Shown here: positions 44,690-57,801 of the stretch, piece after piece | How positions within the stretch are numbered: position 1 is the stretch's first letter | Layout of the letters: each line of letters opens with the position of its first letter | Assembly: GCA_025677825.1 (NCBI GenBank) | Contig: JAIXMO010000013.1 | Coordinates: forward strand, 186,001 to 250,000 | Length of the DNA: 64,000 nt | Reading direction: 5' to 3' | DNA from: Helicostylum pulchrum | Taxonomy: Eukaryota > Mucoromycota > Mucoromycetes > Mucorales > Mucoraceae | The notes under the pieces: model-generated | What the model was told of the DNA's origin: nothing | Databases searched by the model: none | Seen by the model: the letters and a program-made list of their open reading frames with translations, nothing else | Translations under genes and position numbers: made by a program

Positions 44690-45261
44690 CAGAGTGACGG
44701 AATCAGTTGAAAAACTTGAAGATGAGATGGGAATAATAGCAATCGACGATATAGTTAGCTCTCAATTGGCTACTGACAGTCGAAAGAGAAGAAACGAAGT
44801 AGGTCTTTTAAATATATACAGTAAAATTTTATTATAGGTCAACAATAAGTCTTATTCAAGTACCAGACAACATTGATCCAACCGATACGCCCATAATCAA
44901 TACTGAAAACATATCATATTGTGAGTATTTCTTTGGTGATTTGTTTCTGTAACTATTATAACATTTCTTTTTTTTTTTTACTTGAGGGGTGAGAAAAAAG
45001 ATAGAGAATCACCTATTGTCATTATTTATGCCAATGAGACAAAGGGTGACAATCGGCTCGTTGACGGTACTGTGTTTGGCCTCTTGTGACAATAATTATG
45101 TAGTTATTGAATCATCAGGGTATAGTTCTTCTTTTCTTTTCTTCAGATATAATGTAACGCAATATATTCCTCGTACTGAAGAGGTCTTATCTCAATTATG
45201 TACAATTTTTCGTCGCTCAGAAAAAAGGAAAGTGCTCAAAAACGCTCTGTTAACGAGCTAA
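44690..45261 (+). pseudogene. decayed or mis-framed multi-exon gene, unknown family
   Basis: Four coding-like blocks in order: EKLEDEMGIIAIDDIVSSQL before about 44798; SLIQVPDNIDPTDTPIINTE at 44838-44920; ESPIVIIYANETKGDNRLVD at 45001-45085; and NVTQYIPRTEEVLSQLCTIF at 45147-45261, ending LLTS-stop. Blocks 2, 3 and 4 join in frame with GT-AG borders (GTGAGT donor at 44921, GTGACA at 45086). Block 1 cannot be joined in frame with any visible donor, so either the gene is broken or I have the wrong border. No recognised domain and no clear ATG. Confidence 0.35.
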
Positions 45262-45750
45262 TAAAACACTTTCTAAAAATAAGCTACTATTACTACTGTT
45301 TTTTTTTTTCTGTGCGAGAAACTCATGCTTGACCCAATCTTAACAAGTTAGTGACTATAACTTTAGAAATCTCTACTATACGAATCTCTTGGTTCTCGTA
45401 TCGACAAAGAATGTAGTAAAAGTGCGATAACCAGTGGTGTCTTGTTTGATAAGTTTGAGTTTTATATTTATCTGCGCTGTAGTAATTATCGTTAGATGTT
45501 TAAACAGGTGTTTATGTTGCTACGTGTATTAAAGTGAGAAGAAAATGATAAAAATAAAAAACTTTACGCGCCAGGGACGATAGAAATGCTCTGCCAATTA
45601 TATTAGACCATTTTTTAAATTACACTGTTACTCTTTTTTTTTTTTTTTTTTTTTTTTTTCTTTTTGTTTAGACTACTTTACACATACAAAAAAAAAAAAG
45701 AAGAAAAAACTATAAAAGAAAACAACCACCTTTTTTTAAAAAAAACGCAA

Positions 45751-48051
45751 ATGTCTGTCTATAATCATCGACCTATGGGTCCACCCACATCTAGTCGTTT
45801 AATTGAATTATTAGATGCTGTAAAAGGCGAATACGATCAACTTGCACAAGAAGTGATTGTTTGTAAAAGTCAAAGAGATGAATATGAACATAAAAGTAAG
45901 TATTTCGAAAAATTCTTCATAGCTTATTTTAACTAAAACGCGTATGCGTTCTGTTAGTGAATAGCCAAATTCAAGAAATGAATTTGTTTCAACAAAACTT
46001 GATTGATCTCGAAAGAACTCAACAAATCATTAAAAAACAGTATGTTTATTTAATCTCACAAAAAAAAAAAAAAAATAACGTAAACTAAAAAAAAAAAACT
46101 TCTTATCGTTAGGTACGAAGAAGAAATTGCTAGACTTCGTCAACAGTTGGACCAACAGGTAAAAAAAAAAATTTAAATTAGGTTTTCTTAATGAGCAACT
46201 TTTAAATTTTTTTTTTTAAAAAAAATTAATTAGGTTCAACATCCTCAACATGGTGGTGTACCTCCTCAACCTCCTACCAGTAGCGCTTATGGTATTACAC
46301 ACAAAAAAAAAAAATTTTTTTTTCTTCTTTAAAAAGTAGGTTAGCATACTTACATGGTATTAAAATAGGCCCTACAGGATATCAACAACAACCACAACCT
46401 TCTTTAATGGAGTCTAAACCTCTCGTACACCATCCTTCTTATCCACCAGGACCTCCACCTCCTACAGGACCTCATCCTCCTTCTTCAGTACCAGTTCCAC
46501 CTCATCCTTCTACCGGAACACCTTATATGAACGGAGGTTCCCCTCTTCCTTCCAATGCTCCCCCACCTTCACAGCGTAAGTAATTTATACATTATTTTGC
46601 ATTGGCTTTTTTATTTAATTACTTTATTTTTAGTTGCTTCTACAAGAGGTACAGGAGTAAATCCTGTCAAGCCTGGGGCTGGTCCTCTTATTAATACTGC
46701 TTCTGCTTCAGAAGCTCTTGGTGATATGAATCCTGAAAACGTACCTGCCAATATGAAAGTCGAAGGACAAGATTGGTTTGCATTGTAAAGTAGTAATAAT
46801 GTATAAAGTTGCAAAAAAAAATCAAAATACTAATATGATTAATAGATTTAATCCTAAAGCTACGCGTTATCTCAAGGTAGATCTTCTTCACACTTTTGAA
46901 CATGGAAGTGTTGTTTGTTGTGTCAAGTTTAGTGCTGATGGTAGATTCCTTGCTGCTGGATGTAATCAAGCTACTTATATTTATGATACTTTAACATCTA
47001 CTCGTGTTGCGTAAGTATATAAAAAAAAAGAATTATTCTCAAGTTGTAATTATTTATTAACTTTTGTTTATATATATATATAGTGTACTTCAAGATGAAA
47101 ATGCAGGACGTGATGGAGATTTGTACATTCGTTCAGTCAGTTTCAGTCCTGACGGTAAATTTTTAGCAACAGGTGCTGAGGATAAGCAAATTAGAGTAAG
47201 TGCAAAAAAAAACCCCCTGTTTTGATTTGTGTGTAAAGCTAAAAAAAATTATGCATTTTCATAATAGATTTGGGATATTACAAAGAAACGTATTCGTGGA
47301 ATTTTATCTGGACACGAACAAGACATTTACTCTTTAGAGTTCAGTCGTGACGGACGTATTCTTGTATCCGGTTCTGGTGACCGCACGGCACGTATTTGGG
47401 ATTGGCAAAACATTCGTTGTTTACATGAACTTCGTATTAATGATGTTGATCAACAAGATTTAGGTGTCACAAGTGTTGCCATTTCACCCGACAGTCGTTT
47501 GGTAGCAGCAGGTAGTTTAGATAAGATTGTACGTGTCTGGGATGCAGTCACTGGTCAATTATTGGAGCGTTTGGAAGGGCATAAGGATAGTGTTTATTCA
47601 GTTGCGTTTATGCCTGATGGTAAAACTTTGGTCAGTGGTAGTTTAGATAAAACTTTACGTATGTGGCAATTGGGTACCGGTGAAAGAGGCTATGGCGGTG
47701 AACGTGGTAAGAGCGCTTGTATTCAAGTCTTTACCGGTCATAAGGATTTCGTCTTGTCCGTTGCTACTACTCCTGATGGCAATTGGATCGTGTCTGGTTC
47801 AAAGGATCGTGGTGTTCAATTCTGGGATCCTCGTACAGGTCAAACACAATTTATGCTTCAAGGTCACAAGAATTCAGGTAAGCAAAAAACAAGTGTTGTA
47901 ATATAAAGTTAAAAAATGAATAATCTTTGTATTAATTTAATTTATAGTTATTTCTGTCGCTACAAGTCCGGGACACAAACCTATGTTTGCAACAGGTTCT
48001 GGTGATAATCGTGCTCGTATTTGGAGTTACGAACCTTTAGGTCCAAACTAA
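45751..48051 (+). CDS. TUP1: Tup1-family transcriptional corepressor
   Basis: WD40 corepressor acting with Cyc8/Ssn6-type partners in the nucleus. About 560 residues in some ten exons. The N-terminal helix [20 protein letters not shown] with the coiled coil [18 protein letters not shown] and [14 protein letters not shown] forms the Tup1 tetramerisation region. Then come Pro/Gln-rich sequence, GQDWFAL and [20 protein letters not shown], a stretch typical of Tup1. Seven WD repeats follow, e.g. [78 protein letters not shown] and the last [20 protein letters not shown]. The start ATG 45751 follows a long T tract and opens the tetramerisation helix. Several introns are under 90 bases. Confidence 0.92.
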
Positions 48052-48887
48052 ATGGGTCCCCACCTCAATGAATTCTTCTATCTTCTTATTTCTTTTTTTC
48101 TGCGTATAAACTTTTTCCCCCTCTTTTTTTTCTTTTTAATTTTTGCACGCTTTTTCAATACCAGCAATGTTTGATAATAATAAAAAAGCCTTCAGTAACT
48201 CTTTTTTATCTACTAAAACATCCCCCCTCGCGGTAATTGGCTTATTCGATCATACAAAAATTGCAATAGAATGCTTATCTTGATAAAACGTGGCATTAAA
48301 TCAGTTGCAGAATTATTTGAGATACATCACGCCAAAAAACATCAGTTACGAAATCGTGATGTTTCTAAAATATACAAGTGTTCAAATAAAGCTTTTCGTG
48401 CTACTTAATTTCTGGAGTTTATTACTTTGTTTTACGCGGCATGATCCAAAAAAAAAAAACTTTTTCTAAAAAGCACTTTCTGTATAATATCCTAAAATAA
48501 AATACTTGCGATTTCACATGCCATCATGCATAATTTTACTTTGAAGACAGCAACAGAAAAAAAAACTATACTTATTTCTCGATCTGTTTTACGATAAACT
48601 TTACTTTCTAAACGCACGAGAGTGACAAGATTCGATTATTCTTGTAGCGTTTATTAATTAATTAACTGTATAAAACCTAAAAATGAAAATAAATAAATTG
48701 ACAAATAATCAATCTTGTTCTTTCGGCAAATACGAGTTTCATTTCAATTAGATCGAAATATTAAAACTGTTTTTATTTGTTACAAGTGAAGAAGCTAAAC
48801 TTAATCGTTATGATAAGGGGGGGAGATCGATTATTCTATTTACTATTTAAAGTACTGATTTATACATGTAAAGAAAAAGAAATTGTA
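48052..48887. other. intergenic, convergent gene ends
   Basis: 3' ends of TUP1 and TAH18. AT-rich, nothing recognised. Confidence 0.4.
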
Positions 48888-51040
<2,153 letters not shown>

Positions 51041-51469
51041 TGTTAAAAGAAGAAACCAAAGAAGAAAGCAAAAAAAAAAAAAAAAAAAAAGGATTATAAA
51101 TACAAACAATAGAAGAGGATTTTTTTTAAATAACCGCCCTAGTTTTTCCGTTGAAGTAGAAAGCATAGTTTATTGATCCCAATTCAATAAGTCTCCAGGC
51201 TCACTGGGAGAACCCAAGTTAAAATATATGTATTCTTACCATAAATAAATACTAATTTTTAGAGAAAGAAAAGAGAAAAAAGTAACGAACAGTATCTTTT
51301 TTTTTTTATCAGTTTATTTACATTAATAATGTCATATTATTGTTTGGTATCAAACTATTTTAATATTTTGTTTGCAGTTTTTTTTCGAAAAGATAATGAG
51401 GATCGCAGTAGCTGTCGAAACAATCTCGCCGTCTGTCAAAGTTTCGACGATTAATTCGTCCAAGTCGGA

Positions 51470-52000
51470 ACCGAAAGTATTTCTTTTCTAGCCGCAAGTA
51501 TTTTGCTTGCTTCATTAATGCTATTATCAGAAGACTTCAAAGAAGTTTTACGATGGTTATAATGTAGTACAAACTAGGCACTTTCACATGTATATGAGCT
51601 ACGGGGATTTAAGACAGCAACATATTGCATTTCTTTTTGAAGACCCATTAGTGCCCCTCGGTACGATTATGGTTGGGTTTGATCTTGTCGAAAAACAATA
51701 AATGGTATAATTGTATACTAGGCTGAAAGCGTATAAGAGCATTATGTCTTTTGGTTTTATGGATTTTCTAACATGACGGCTTGAGTGCATTTGAAAAGTG
51801 TTACTTTCTGATCGATTTAATGAACGAATCAATATGGTAACGAAGTACTGTTATACTTTTTGCTTACTTTAGCAGAGCTTTGGATAACGTCAATAGCGTG
51901 ATATTCTAAGAAAGCAACTATACTCTTTAAGGTTTCATCAAAGGTATGTTGGTAGCTTTCGATCGCCAAAAGCAGTCGTCTGAGAATTGCTGGTCAGTAC
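51470..52000 (-). pseudogene. decayed minus-strand coding region, unknown family
   Basis: Reading the minus strand from about 52000: RRLLLAIESYQHTFDETLKS and IVAFLEYHAIDVIQSSAK, then a possible intron (GTAAGC donor) to KIHKTKRHNALIRFQPSIQL, and further blocks MGLQKEMQYVAVLNPRSSYT and SSDNSINEASKILAARKEIL in a shifted frame with stops between. The blocks look coding, but no single model survives. Probably a decayed gene. Confidence 0.35.
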
Positions 52001-52061
52001 TTTCATTAACACGGCCTTACTCGTTAAATAAGCCGGTAAAGTATAACCATTCTAAAGTAGC

Positions 52062-52200
52062 GGCTCTATTTAGGGGTGACCTGATTTAAGGGTACAATCG
52101 ATTTAAGGGTGGATTTCTCCAGAACATCTTCGGTCCCAGGGCTTTAACACCCCTATCACCACTATTTGATTTAAGGGTAGAATCCAACTTCACAAAACTA
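52062..52200. repeat. short repeat shared with 15.7 kb in inverted orientation
   Basis: Begins GTAGCGGCTCTATTTAGGGG and has three GATTTAAGGG units. 15655-15712 on the opposite strand has GTAGCGGCTCTATATAAGGG and a GATTTAAGGGAGGATTTC unit. Probably pieces of one more non-autonomous element. Confidence 0.45.
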
Positions 52201-52249
52201 CTAAATATATAAAATAAATTTAAAAGTGATAATAAAAAAAAATCTTAAT

Positions 52250-52852
52250 TATATAAAAGTGTCTAGTCTTCAAAGGTGTATAATCAAATCGATATTATTA
52301 AAAAAAAGGGGGGCTAATAATCAAACTGATAGAGAGAGGATAATAAAATAAACCTTACAAAGTAATTAAAGCATAAAGACAGTAAATTTAAACTTGAATG
52401 GAGCGAGTATCAGCTGTGAATCTTTAGAAAATTAACTAAGAAAAGTAATTAAATACAGACTGTTGCTAAGTGATGAAAGGGTGGAAAGGAATGCAGTGTA
52501 AGCCAAATAAAGTAAACGCAAAGATACCTTTTATTCCTATATATTATAGCTAACTAGCTGTTTTAAAATGTACTGTTATGCGGTATTTTAACAAATAGCT
52601 TTGTGCTATTTTAATTGACATCAATAAAAAAAATCAATAGAATTTAACATAATTTTAATGTTTGAGCTCTTGCAGAAAAAAGATACACAGCATATTTTTT
52701 TATGAAATAACTTTGGTGAACTCAAAAACTATTTCAAATGTTATAATACATCATTTTCTGTCAATTATTCTCTTTAAAACGCGTGTTTTTAAGCAAAGGT
52801 TTAGAAGTAACTTCTAAAAAAAGTCATATTTTACGGTGATCGAAATAAGGAA
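52250..52852 (+). repeat. dispersed repeat R1, copy D (longest, modules 1-2-3)
   Basis: Runs from TATAAAAGTGTCTAGTC through AAACTGATAGAGAGAGGATA and GAAAATTAACTAAGAAAAGT (module 1), ACAAATAGCTTTGTGC and TTTGAGCTCTTGCAGAAAA (module 2) to TTTAAAACGCGTGTTTTTAA and ACGGTGATCGAAATAAGG (module 3). No F-box sequence is present. It shows the full order from which copies A, B and C appear to have lost module 2. Confidence 0.75.
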
Positions 52853-53331
52853 ATCTTTATATTGAGTTTTCAAAAGTAAAAAATTAGAAAGAAAGAGACG
52901 TTTAGAGACAATAAATCATAAAAGACTTTTATCTCAGTACTATAGTTGAATTATTAATACGCCGTACTCGACGTTTAATAAAAGCAAAACGCCTAGACTT
53001 TCATAAAGTGTATAATGAAGGCTTTTTTATGATTACACTATATCAGTAACAAATAATGACAGCACTTGCCTGTTTTTTTTTTAAGAAAAAAAGAGGATAT
53101 TTTACTATGTTTTTACTAAAAATATATTCTTTTTGTGTCCTTTTTTTTTGGTATTTGACAGTTTGTTAAGTTTCACTTAATCACAGTTACCATTTATTAT
53201 TACGTAAATTGGACTCAGTTACTGAAATGAATTATGGGCTGTACCGGTCCAGCCATAATCAGACCGCATAATTTTTTATTTTTTTTTCCTTTCTCTTTCT
53301 TCTCTTTTTTAACACACCTAAAAACTAATTC

Positions 53332-55380
53332 ATGATGACAACAGGCCATCAACTCAATGGATATAACTATCAAGATTATGTTCCTACAGAAGGAGTCAGT
53401 TGTCCCATTTGCGAAATAAGTTGTGGTACACTAGACAATTTGAATAGAGTATATAAAAACGCATATTTTTTTTAAAGCAGCAAACAACATAAACGGGGTA
53501 AGCTTTACTAACAAAAACACCCTTATTGTAATGTAGCATCTAGATGTAGAACATAATGAAGAGGATTCAAAAGGAGCTTTATTATCTTGGCTTCGTAACG
53601 CACAAAAGAAAGTAACCACGACGTTGGGTACACCTAGAACGGGTACCTCACCACCCTCATCTAAATGGACCGAACCTTTAAACTTCCAAAGTCTCAGTCT
53701 TGGAAACAGTAACCCACCATTTTTTGTGTCTGATACTGATAAGCAGGGAGAGTTTGTGACACGAGACCACTGGCAACGTGAAACAGGCAATGATAAATGT
53801 AATATACCTGGATGTAACAAGACTGTAGGTAAATCAGGTGCTGGTAAGCAACACTGTCGCAAGTAAGAGTCCATGTCTTTTTTTTTTTTGTATTGTATAC
53901 TTTTGTCATATTGACTTTTTTTTTTTTTCTTTAGGTGCGGTAAAATATTTTGTGATTCACATACACAGTACGAAATCAAATTAAACAGACAAGCAAAACA
54001 TGATGCAGACCACGGTATTTGGTGTAAAGTATGTATGCACTGTTATGTGGGACGAGAAGGATATATGGATCATGAAGGAGCAACGCGTAGTAAGACGGCC
54101 ATCTTTTTGAAACAACGAGAAAAGACGATCGATAGAGTTTATTTGGAAAGTAATCGATTAGAGAAACGACTAGAGAAATTGGCAAAGATTCATCAGTGTG
54201 CTGATGGTAGCCATGATACAGGGATGTTGTCCCCCTCAAGTGCTTCACTCAGTAGTTTTAGTTTGGATAGAGCGGATTCGATTTCTTCTAGAGATAGTTT
54301 AGGAAGTATGTTGTCACCTAAATCTTCGTTTGTGTCTAATAGTAATAGTATATTGAGTATGAAGTTAAAGTACAGAGGTAAAAAAAAAAAAAAAGTGTAA
54401 ATATTAAATGAGGGTGATATGAGAAATGTAACATGTTATGTATATAGACGGTGAACAATCAGTGACAAAGTGGGAGGATGATAAGTCTGTAAAGACGTGT
54501 CCTTTTTGCGAGTAAGTACCTTTGGGGGATTCGAAGTGAAATAATATTCATCTTAAAACATAGGAACTCGTTTACTTTGATTAACCGTAAACATCATTGT
54601 CGTTTATGTGGTAGAGTCGTATGTGGTAATGCGCGATGCTCCAAGATGATTCCACTATTTACAAACATGTCTTCAGGTAATAATAATAAATAGAGAGAGA
54701 ATAAAATAAAAAAAAAGAGATTAATCTACTATGGTGAAATAGGTACATTTGATGACGAACCAGTGGGCGATACAAGAGCTTGCCGAGAATGTCAACGTTC
54801 CGTATTCCGAAGAAAATTGCGTAACGAAGAAGCCTCTAAACCCTTACCGATTATCCAACTCTATAACCAACTCTCGATCACGCGCAAGAACATTGAGCGT
54901 CAACTACCTAAATTCCATGAAACGATATTAATGCTTGAGCGAGAGAACGTGACAGCGCAATCGCATGAAAGTTTTATCAAGGCAGGCAAGATTCGAAAAT
55001 CGTTACTTGATAATTTTACACTATACGATACATTGGCCAAAAGTATAAAATCTTTACCAGTTCGTTCTGCTTGTATGAAACGATTACAGTTTAATATATG
55101 TCACGCAGCAAATATTTACTTACAGCAAAATATGTTACCGTTACAAATGTTACCTCGTATTTTGAAATCAGAGAAAAAAAATAACGGAAAGAGTTCTTCT
55201 TCTCCTCAAAAGGCTCAATTGGAATCTCAGTTACAGACTTATTTGGAACAGTATAATTTGGTAGAAGGGTTTATTAAAAGTGCAAATGCAGATAGAAAGT
55301 ATGATGATGTAAAGACGTTAAAGATTAGCTTGGATGAGTTACATGCCGAAATTAAAAGGTTAAGGTCTCTTTTAGCTTAA
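53332..55380 (+). CDS. Vac1/Pep7-like FYVE zinc-finger protein (rabenosyn family)
   Basis: Endosomal effector that in yeast links PI3P, Rab5-type GTPase Vps21 and the Vps45/Pep12 fusion machinery for vacuolar transport. About 590 residues. N-terminal C2H2-type finger (CPICEISCGTLDNLNRHLDV). First FYVE-like zinc finger: CNIPGCNKTV, QHCRKCGKIFCDSHTQYEIK, CKVCMHCY. Second FYVE: CPFCENSFTLINRKHHCRLC with GRVVCGNARCS and later CRECQ. NRKHHCRLCGRVVC fits the PI3P-binding R(R/K)HHCR core. Ser-rich linker between. The C-terminal half is coiled-coil (KAGKIRKSLLDNFTLYDTLA ... LDELHAEIKRLRSLLA), as in rabenosyn/Vac1. Short introns interrupt it, one right after the first finger. Start: two adjacent ATGs at 53332 and 53335. 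Confidence 0.85.
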
Positions 55381-55399
55381 TAAACTATTTTTTTTTTTT

Positions 55400-55990
55400 T
55401 GTATAAATCTTTTTTAAAAAGCCATGGGCCAGAATATTCAATTCAGAAAATGAACAAATATTTGTAACAGCTAGACGTCTGTTGTAACAGCCAAACAGCT
55501 TCAACATTAATACGTAACAGGTTCGAGCGTAAGGTGAGCATCTGTTGTAAGCCAGTAAAAGTAGGGACCTTGATCGTTTTTGGCAAAGATTATTGACACG
55601 TAAATTATTTACCATCTGCCGTAACAGGTCCAGGCGCATTTCTTGTTTTTCGTTAGATAATGACTTCCTACAGTACCCGATAGTTGTCCAGTCTGTTGAT
55701 AGGCGTATGGATTTACGAAGAAAATCCGACACGCTTGCTTTTGTAAGCTTGATATCTAAAAAAAAAAAGTTAGATTGAATATAAAGTGCTCTCAATTTCT
55801 TACTATTGTTACTGGTCGCGGATTTTCCAGAGCCTGAATAAAGGAAGGAATTGATAAATAACTAATATAACTAAGAGACACTGATAGCTTACTTCTTTCT
55901 ATAGTATTTAATTCACTAGTCGCTTACAGCGACCAGCCCTTTGAGGATCCTCTGAGAGCTGCTGCTACTGGCCTTTTCTTTATGCACGAC
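55400..55990 (-). pseudogene. relic with GYCRKS motif, possibly serine-recombinase-like
   Basis: The minus-strand frame 55795-55385 carries KASVSDFLRKSIRLSTDW, TIGYCRKSLSNEKQEMRLDL and RQMVNNLRVNNLCQK. It can be extended upstream by two in-frame splice joins (TSELNTIERS and SGKSATSNN) and, across one TAA, by RPVAAALRGSSKGWSL. GYxRxS followed by a helix recalls the start of serine resolvase/IS607-type recombinase domains, but that is inference from one short motif. After the QK the frame turns into low-quality sequence. Confidence 0.3.
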
Positions 55991-56480
55991 TATTGCCAGA
56001 AGAAGAACAGTATCCTTTTGTACAGACATAAAAAGAAAAGAAAAGCACTAGAAAAAAGCAGAATAATCAATATAAGATATAAAGATGTACACGAAGAATA
56101 TATAATACTTACGGGTATACACAGTAAAAAAAGAAAAAGAGAAAGAAAAGCGATTATTAATCATAAATTTTATTACGTATGTATGATAAAATACACAGTC
56201 GGTATTGCTCACGCGATATTATTTAAACAATGCTCGCTACGCGTCGCCCTATGGCTTTACAGACTTGCAGTATTTTACGGAATCTCTGTTTTTCATACCT
56301 TCTGTAATATATAATAAGAGAAGTCATTGTTTTCAACTGATTGAAGCGTGTTTTTTGTTTCGATATCATCTGGATAAGGTGGCGTACTATATAGTGTATC
56401 TTGATATGTAGATTACGAGAAAAGATCACGCCGGACAACTACTTTACCAATAGCAATGTATCGCGTATTACACTCTCCGA

Positions 56481-56802
56481 GGTACCAGACTTAAGATATT
56501 ACGAATATGGAAGTAAGTTTTGGTAACAAGTATTATTGGCTATGGCAATGATAGCAGAATTGAGCTTATTCCAAGATTCACGTTATCTACTTTGACTGAA
56601 CAGCTACCATTTATTTTGATTAGAAAGCAATTCCCAGTTAGGATTTTCTTTTGCTATGTCCATCAACAAGTCTCAAGGTCAATCACTGAAAATTGTAGAC
56701 GTAGATTTAAGAACGCGTTTTTTTTTTTTTGCTTGGACAACTTTATGTAGCTTTATCCAGAGCGACATTAGCAAGTGCTTTATCAGTTTTACTTTCTGAC
56801 TA
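56481..56802 (+). mobile_element. decayed Helitron/PIF1-type helicase, C-terminal fragment
   Basis: Fragments in three frames match the C-terminal end of Helitron or PIF1-family helicases: GTRLKIL (56481), IELIPRFTLSTLTEQLPF with KQFPVRI, then SFAMSINKSQGQSLKIVDVD with LRTR, and GQLYVALSRAT. INKSQGQS and GQLYVALSR are the conserved helicase motifs V and VI. Breaks: TAA at 56514-56516, a frameshift near 56643 and another in the T run at 56718-56730. It is not active, and neither Helitron end was identified. Confidence 0.75.
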
Positions 56803-57019
56803 CGGATGCAAGATTCTTAAAAGTACGCCGGTTATTTCTTAAAATGGAATAAAACAAATTTTTTTTTCTTCTCTCTCTATTTAAAAAACTAAATCGAGTG
56901 TATATTGTTTCTGACATGTCTTTAAACAAGGGTTTGGTACATTTCTTTTTTTTAAAAAAAAGTGAGGGGGGTGATTTACAAGAGAGTTCAGTTTTTTTTT
57001 ACTTTATTTTTATATATAG

Positions 57020-57652
57020 ATGTCAGTTGATTGGGATGTAGACGTGATTGATTACTGGCAAACTTCATTGTCCAGTTACAAAGTAAAAAAAAGCACACAA
57101 AAAAATTGCATAAAACACAAAAAAATAACCAGCCGCATATAGAAACATCACGAACAAGATATACAAGTTGAATCAGATAAAGTAACTCGAGATATTTTAG
57201 ATAATTTACCAATCAAGGAAGGGGTACACTTGGTAGATGAACAAATTGAAACCGAACCAGTGAAAGTATCGGTAAAAAGAAAACAAGAAATAACGCAGGA
57301 AGCAGCAGCACAAGTGGGAAATTGGTCGGTTGTTGAAGAGGAGGAAGAGGAGATAGAGAAGGAGGAGAAACAAGAAGAAGAAGAGGAGATGGAGGAGGAA
57401 GAGGAGGAGGAGAAAGAGTGTATAGGAGAAGAAGAACCTTCAGTTAAAAAACCAAGATATAATCCATCAGTACCGGCAGTTCCACCACCACCACCGCCCC
57501 CAGTACAACAAGATAATGAGGCATTATCTAACTTGATGATGGCTTGGTATTATGCAGGATATTATACTGGTGTTTATCAAGTAAATATTATTTTTTTATA
57601 ATAGTATCCTAAATATTTACCTTCTTTATTTTAGGCTAATCACACTCAATGA
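57020..57652 (+). CDS. SMN-like protein (survival motor neuron, Gemin/SMN complex)
   Basis: Core of the complex that loads Sm proteins on spliceosomal snRNAs. Three exons (57020-57082, 57143-57580, 57635-57652) give 172 residues. The N-terminal Gemin2-binding helix reads WDVDVIDYWQTSLSSYK. The C-terminal YG box reads LSNLMMAWYYAGYYTGVYQ, the Y/G zipper that oligomerises SMN. There is no Tudor domain, as in S. pombe Smn1. The middle has a long Glu-rich run at about 57340-57420 and a Pro run (VPPPPPPPV), like the proline stretch of animal SMN. The final five residues ANHTQ come from a tiny third exon. The fit at both ends makes the call firm despite a poorly conserved middle. Confidence 0.85.
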
Positions 57653-57801
57653 TAGATATAAAAAAGGGGGATTTTGTATTGTAATATCCACACATTTTAT
57701 ATAAGTGCGAAAAAAAAAACTAAAATAAAAAATTCATTTCCTTTTTTTTTTCCTTTTTCACCTTTTCACTCTTTTTTTATAGTAAAAAATAATAATAATA
57801 G

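Larger units (their letters stand above)
51041..53331. other. repeat- and relic-rich intergenic region
   Basis: Holds a minus-strand coding relic (about 51470-52000), a GATTTAAGGG-rich motif block (52062-52200) and the longest R1 copy (52250-52852). No intact gene. The right end is the promoter of the FYVE gene. Confidence 0.5.
55381..57019. other. gene-poor region with mobile-element relics
   Basis: Contains a recombinase-like relic (55400-55990, minus), repeated GTAACAG motifs at about 55453-55520, a hairpin GTCGCTTACAGCGAC at 55919-55933, and a helicase relic (56481-56802, plus). No intact gene. Confidence 0.5.

Noticed and set aside
44989..45261. 90-codon single-exon ORF (MRKKIENHLL...)
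   Set aside because: Its first half is in a frame less coding-like than the alternative (ESPIVIIYANETKG); splicing GTGACA...CAG explains the region better.
51041..51166. N-terminal extension of Tah18
   Set aside because: Poly-Phe/Leu translation of a T tract; the flavodoxin fold starts at the 51040 ATG and soluble Tah18 needs no anchor.
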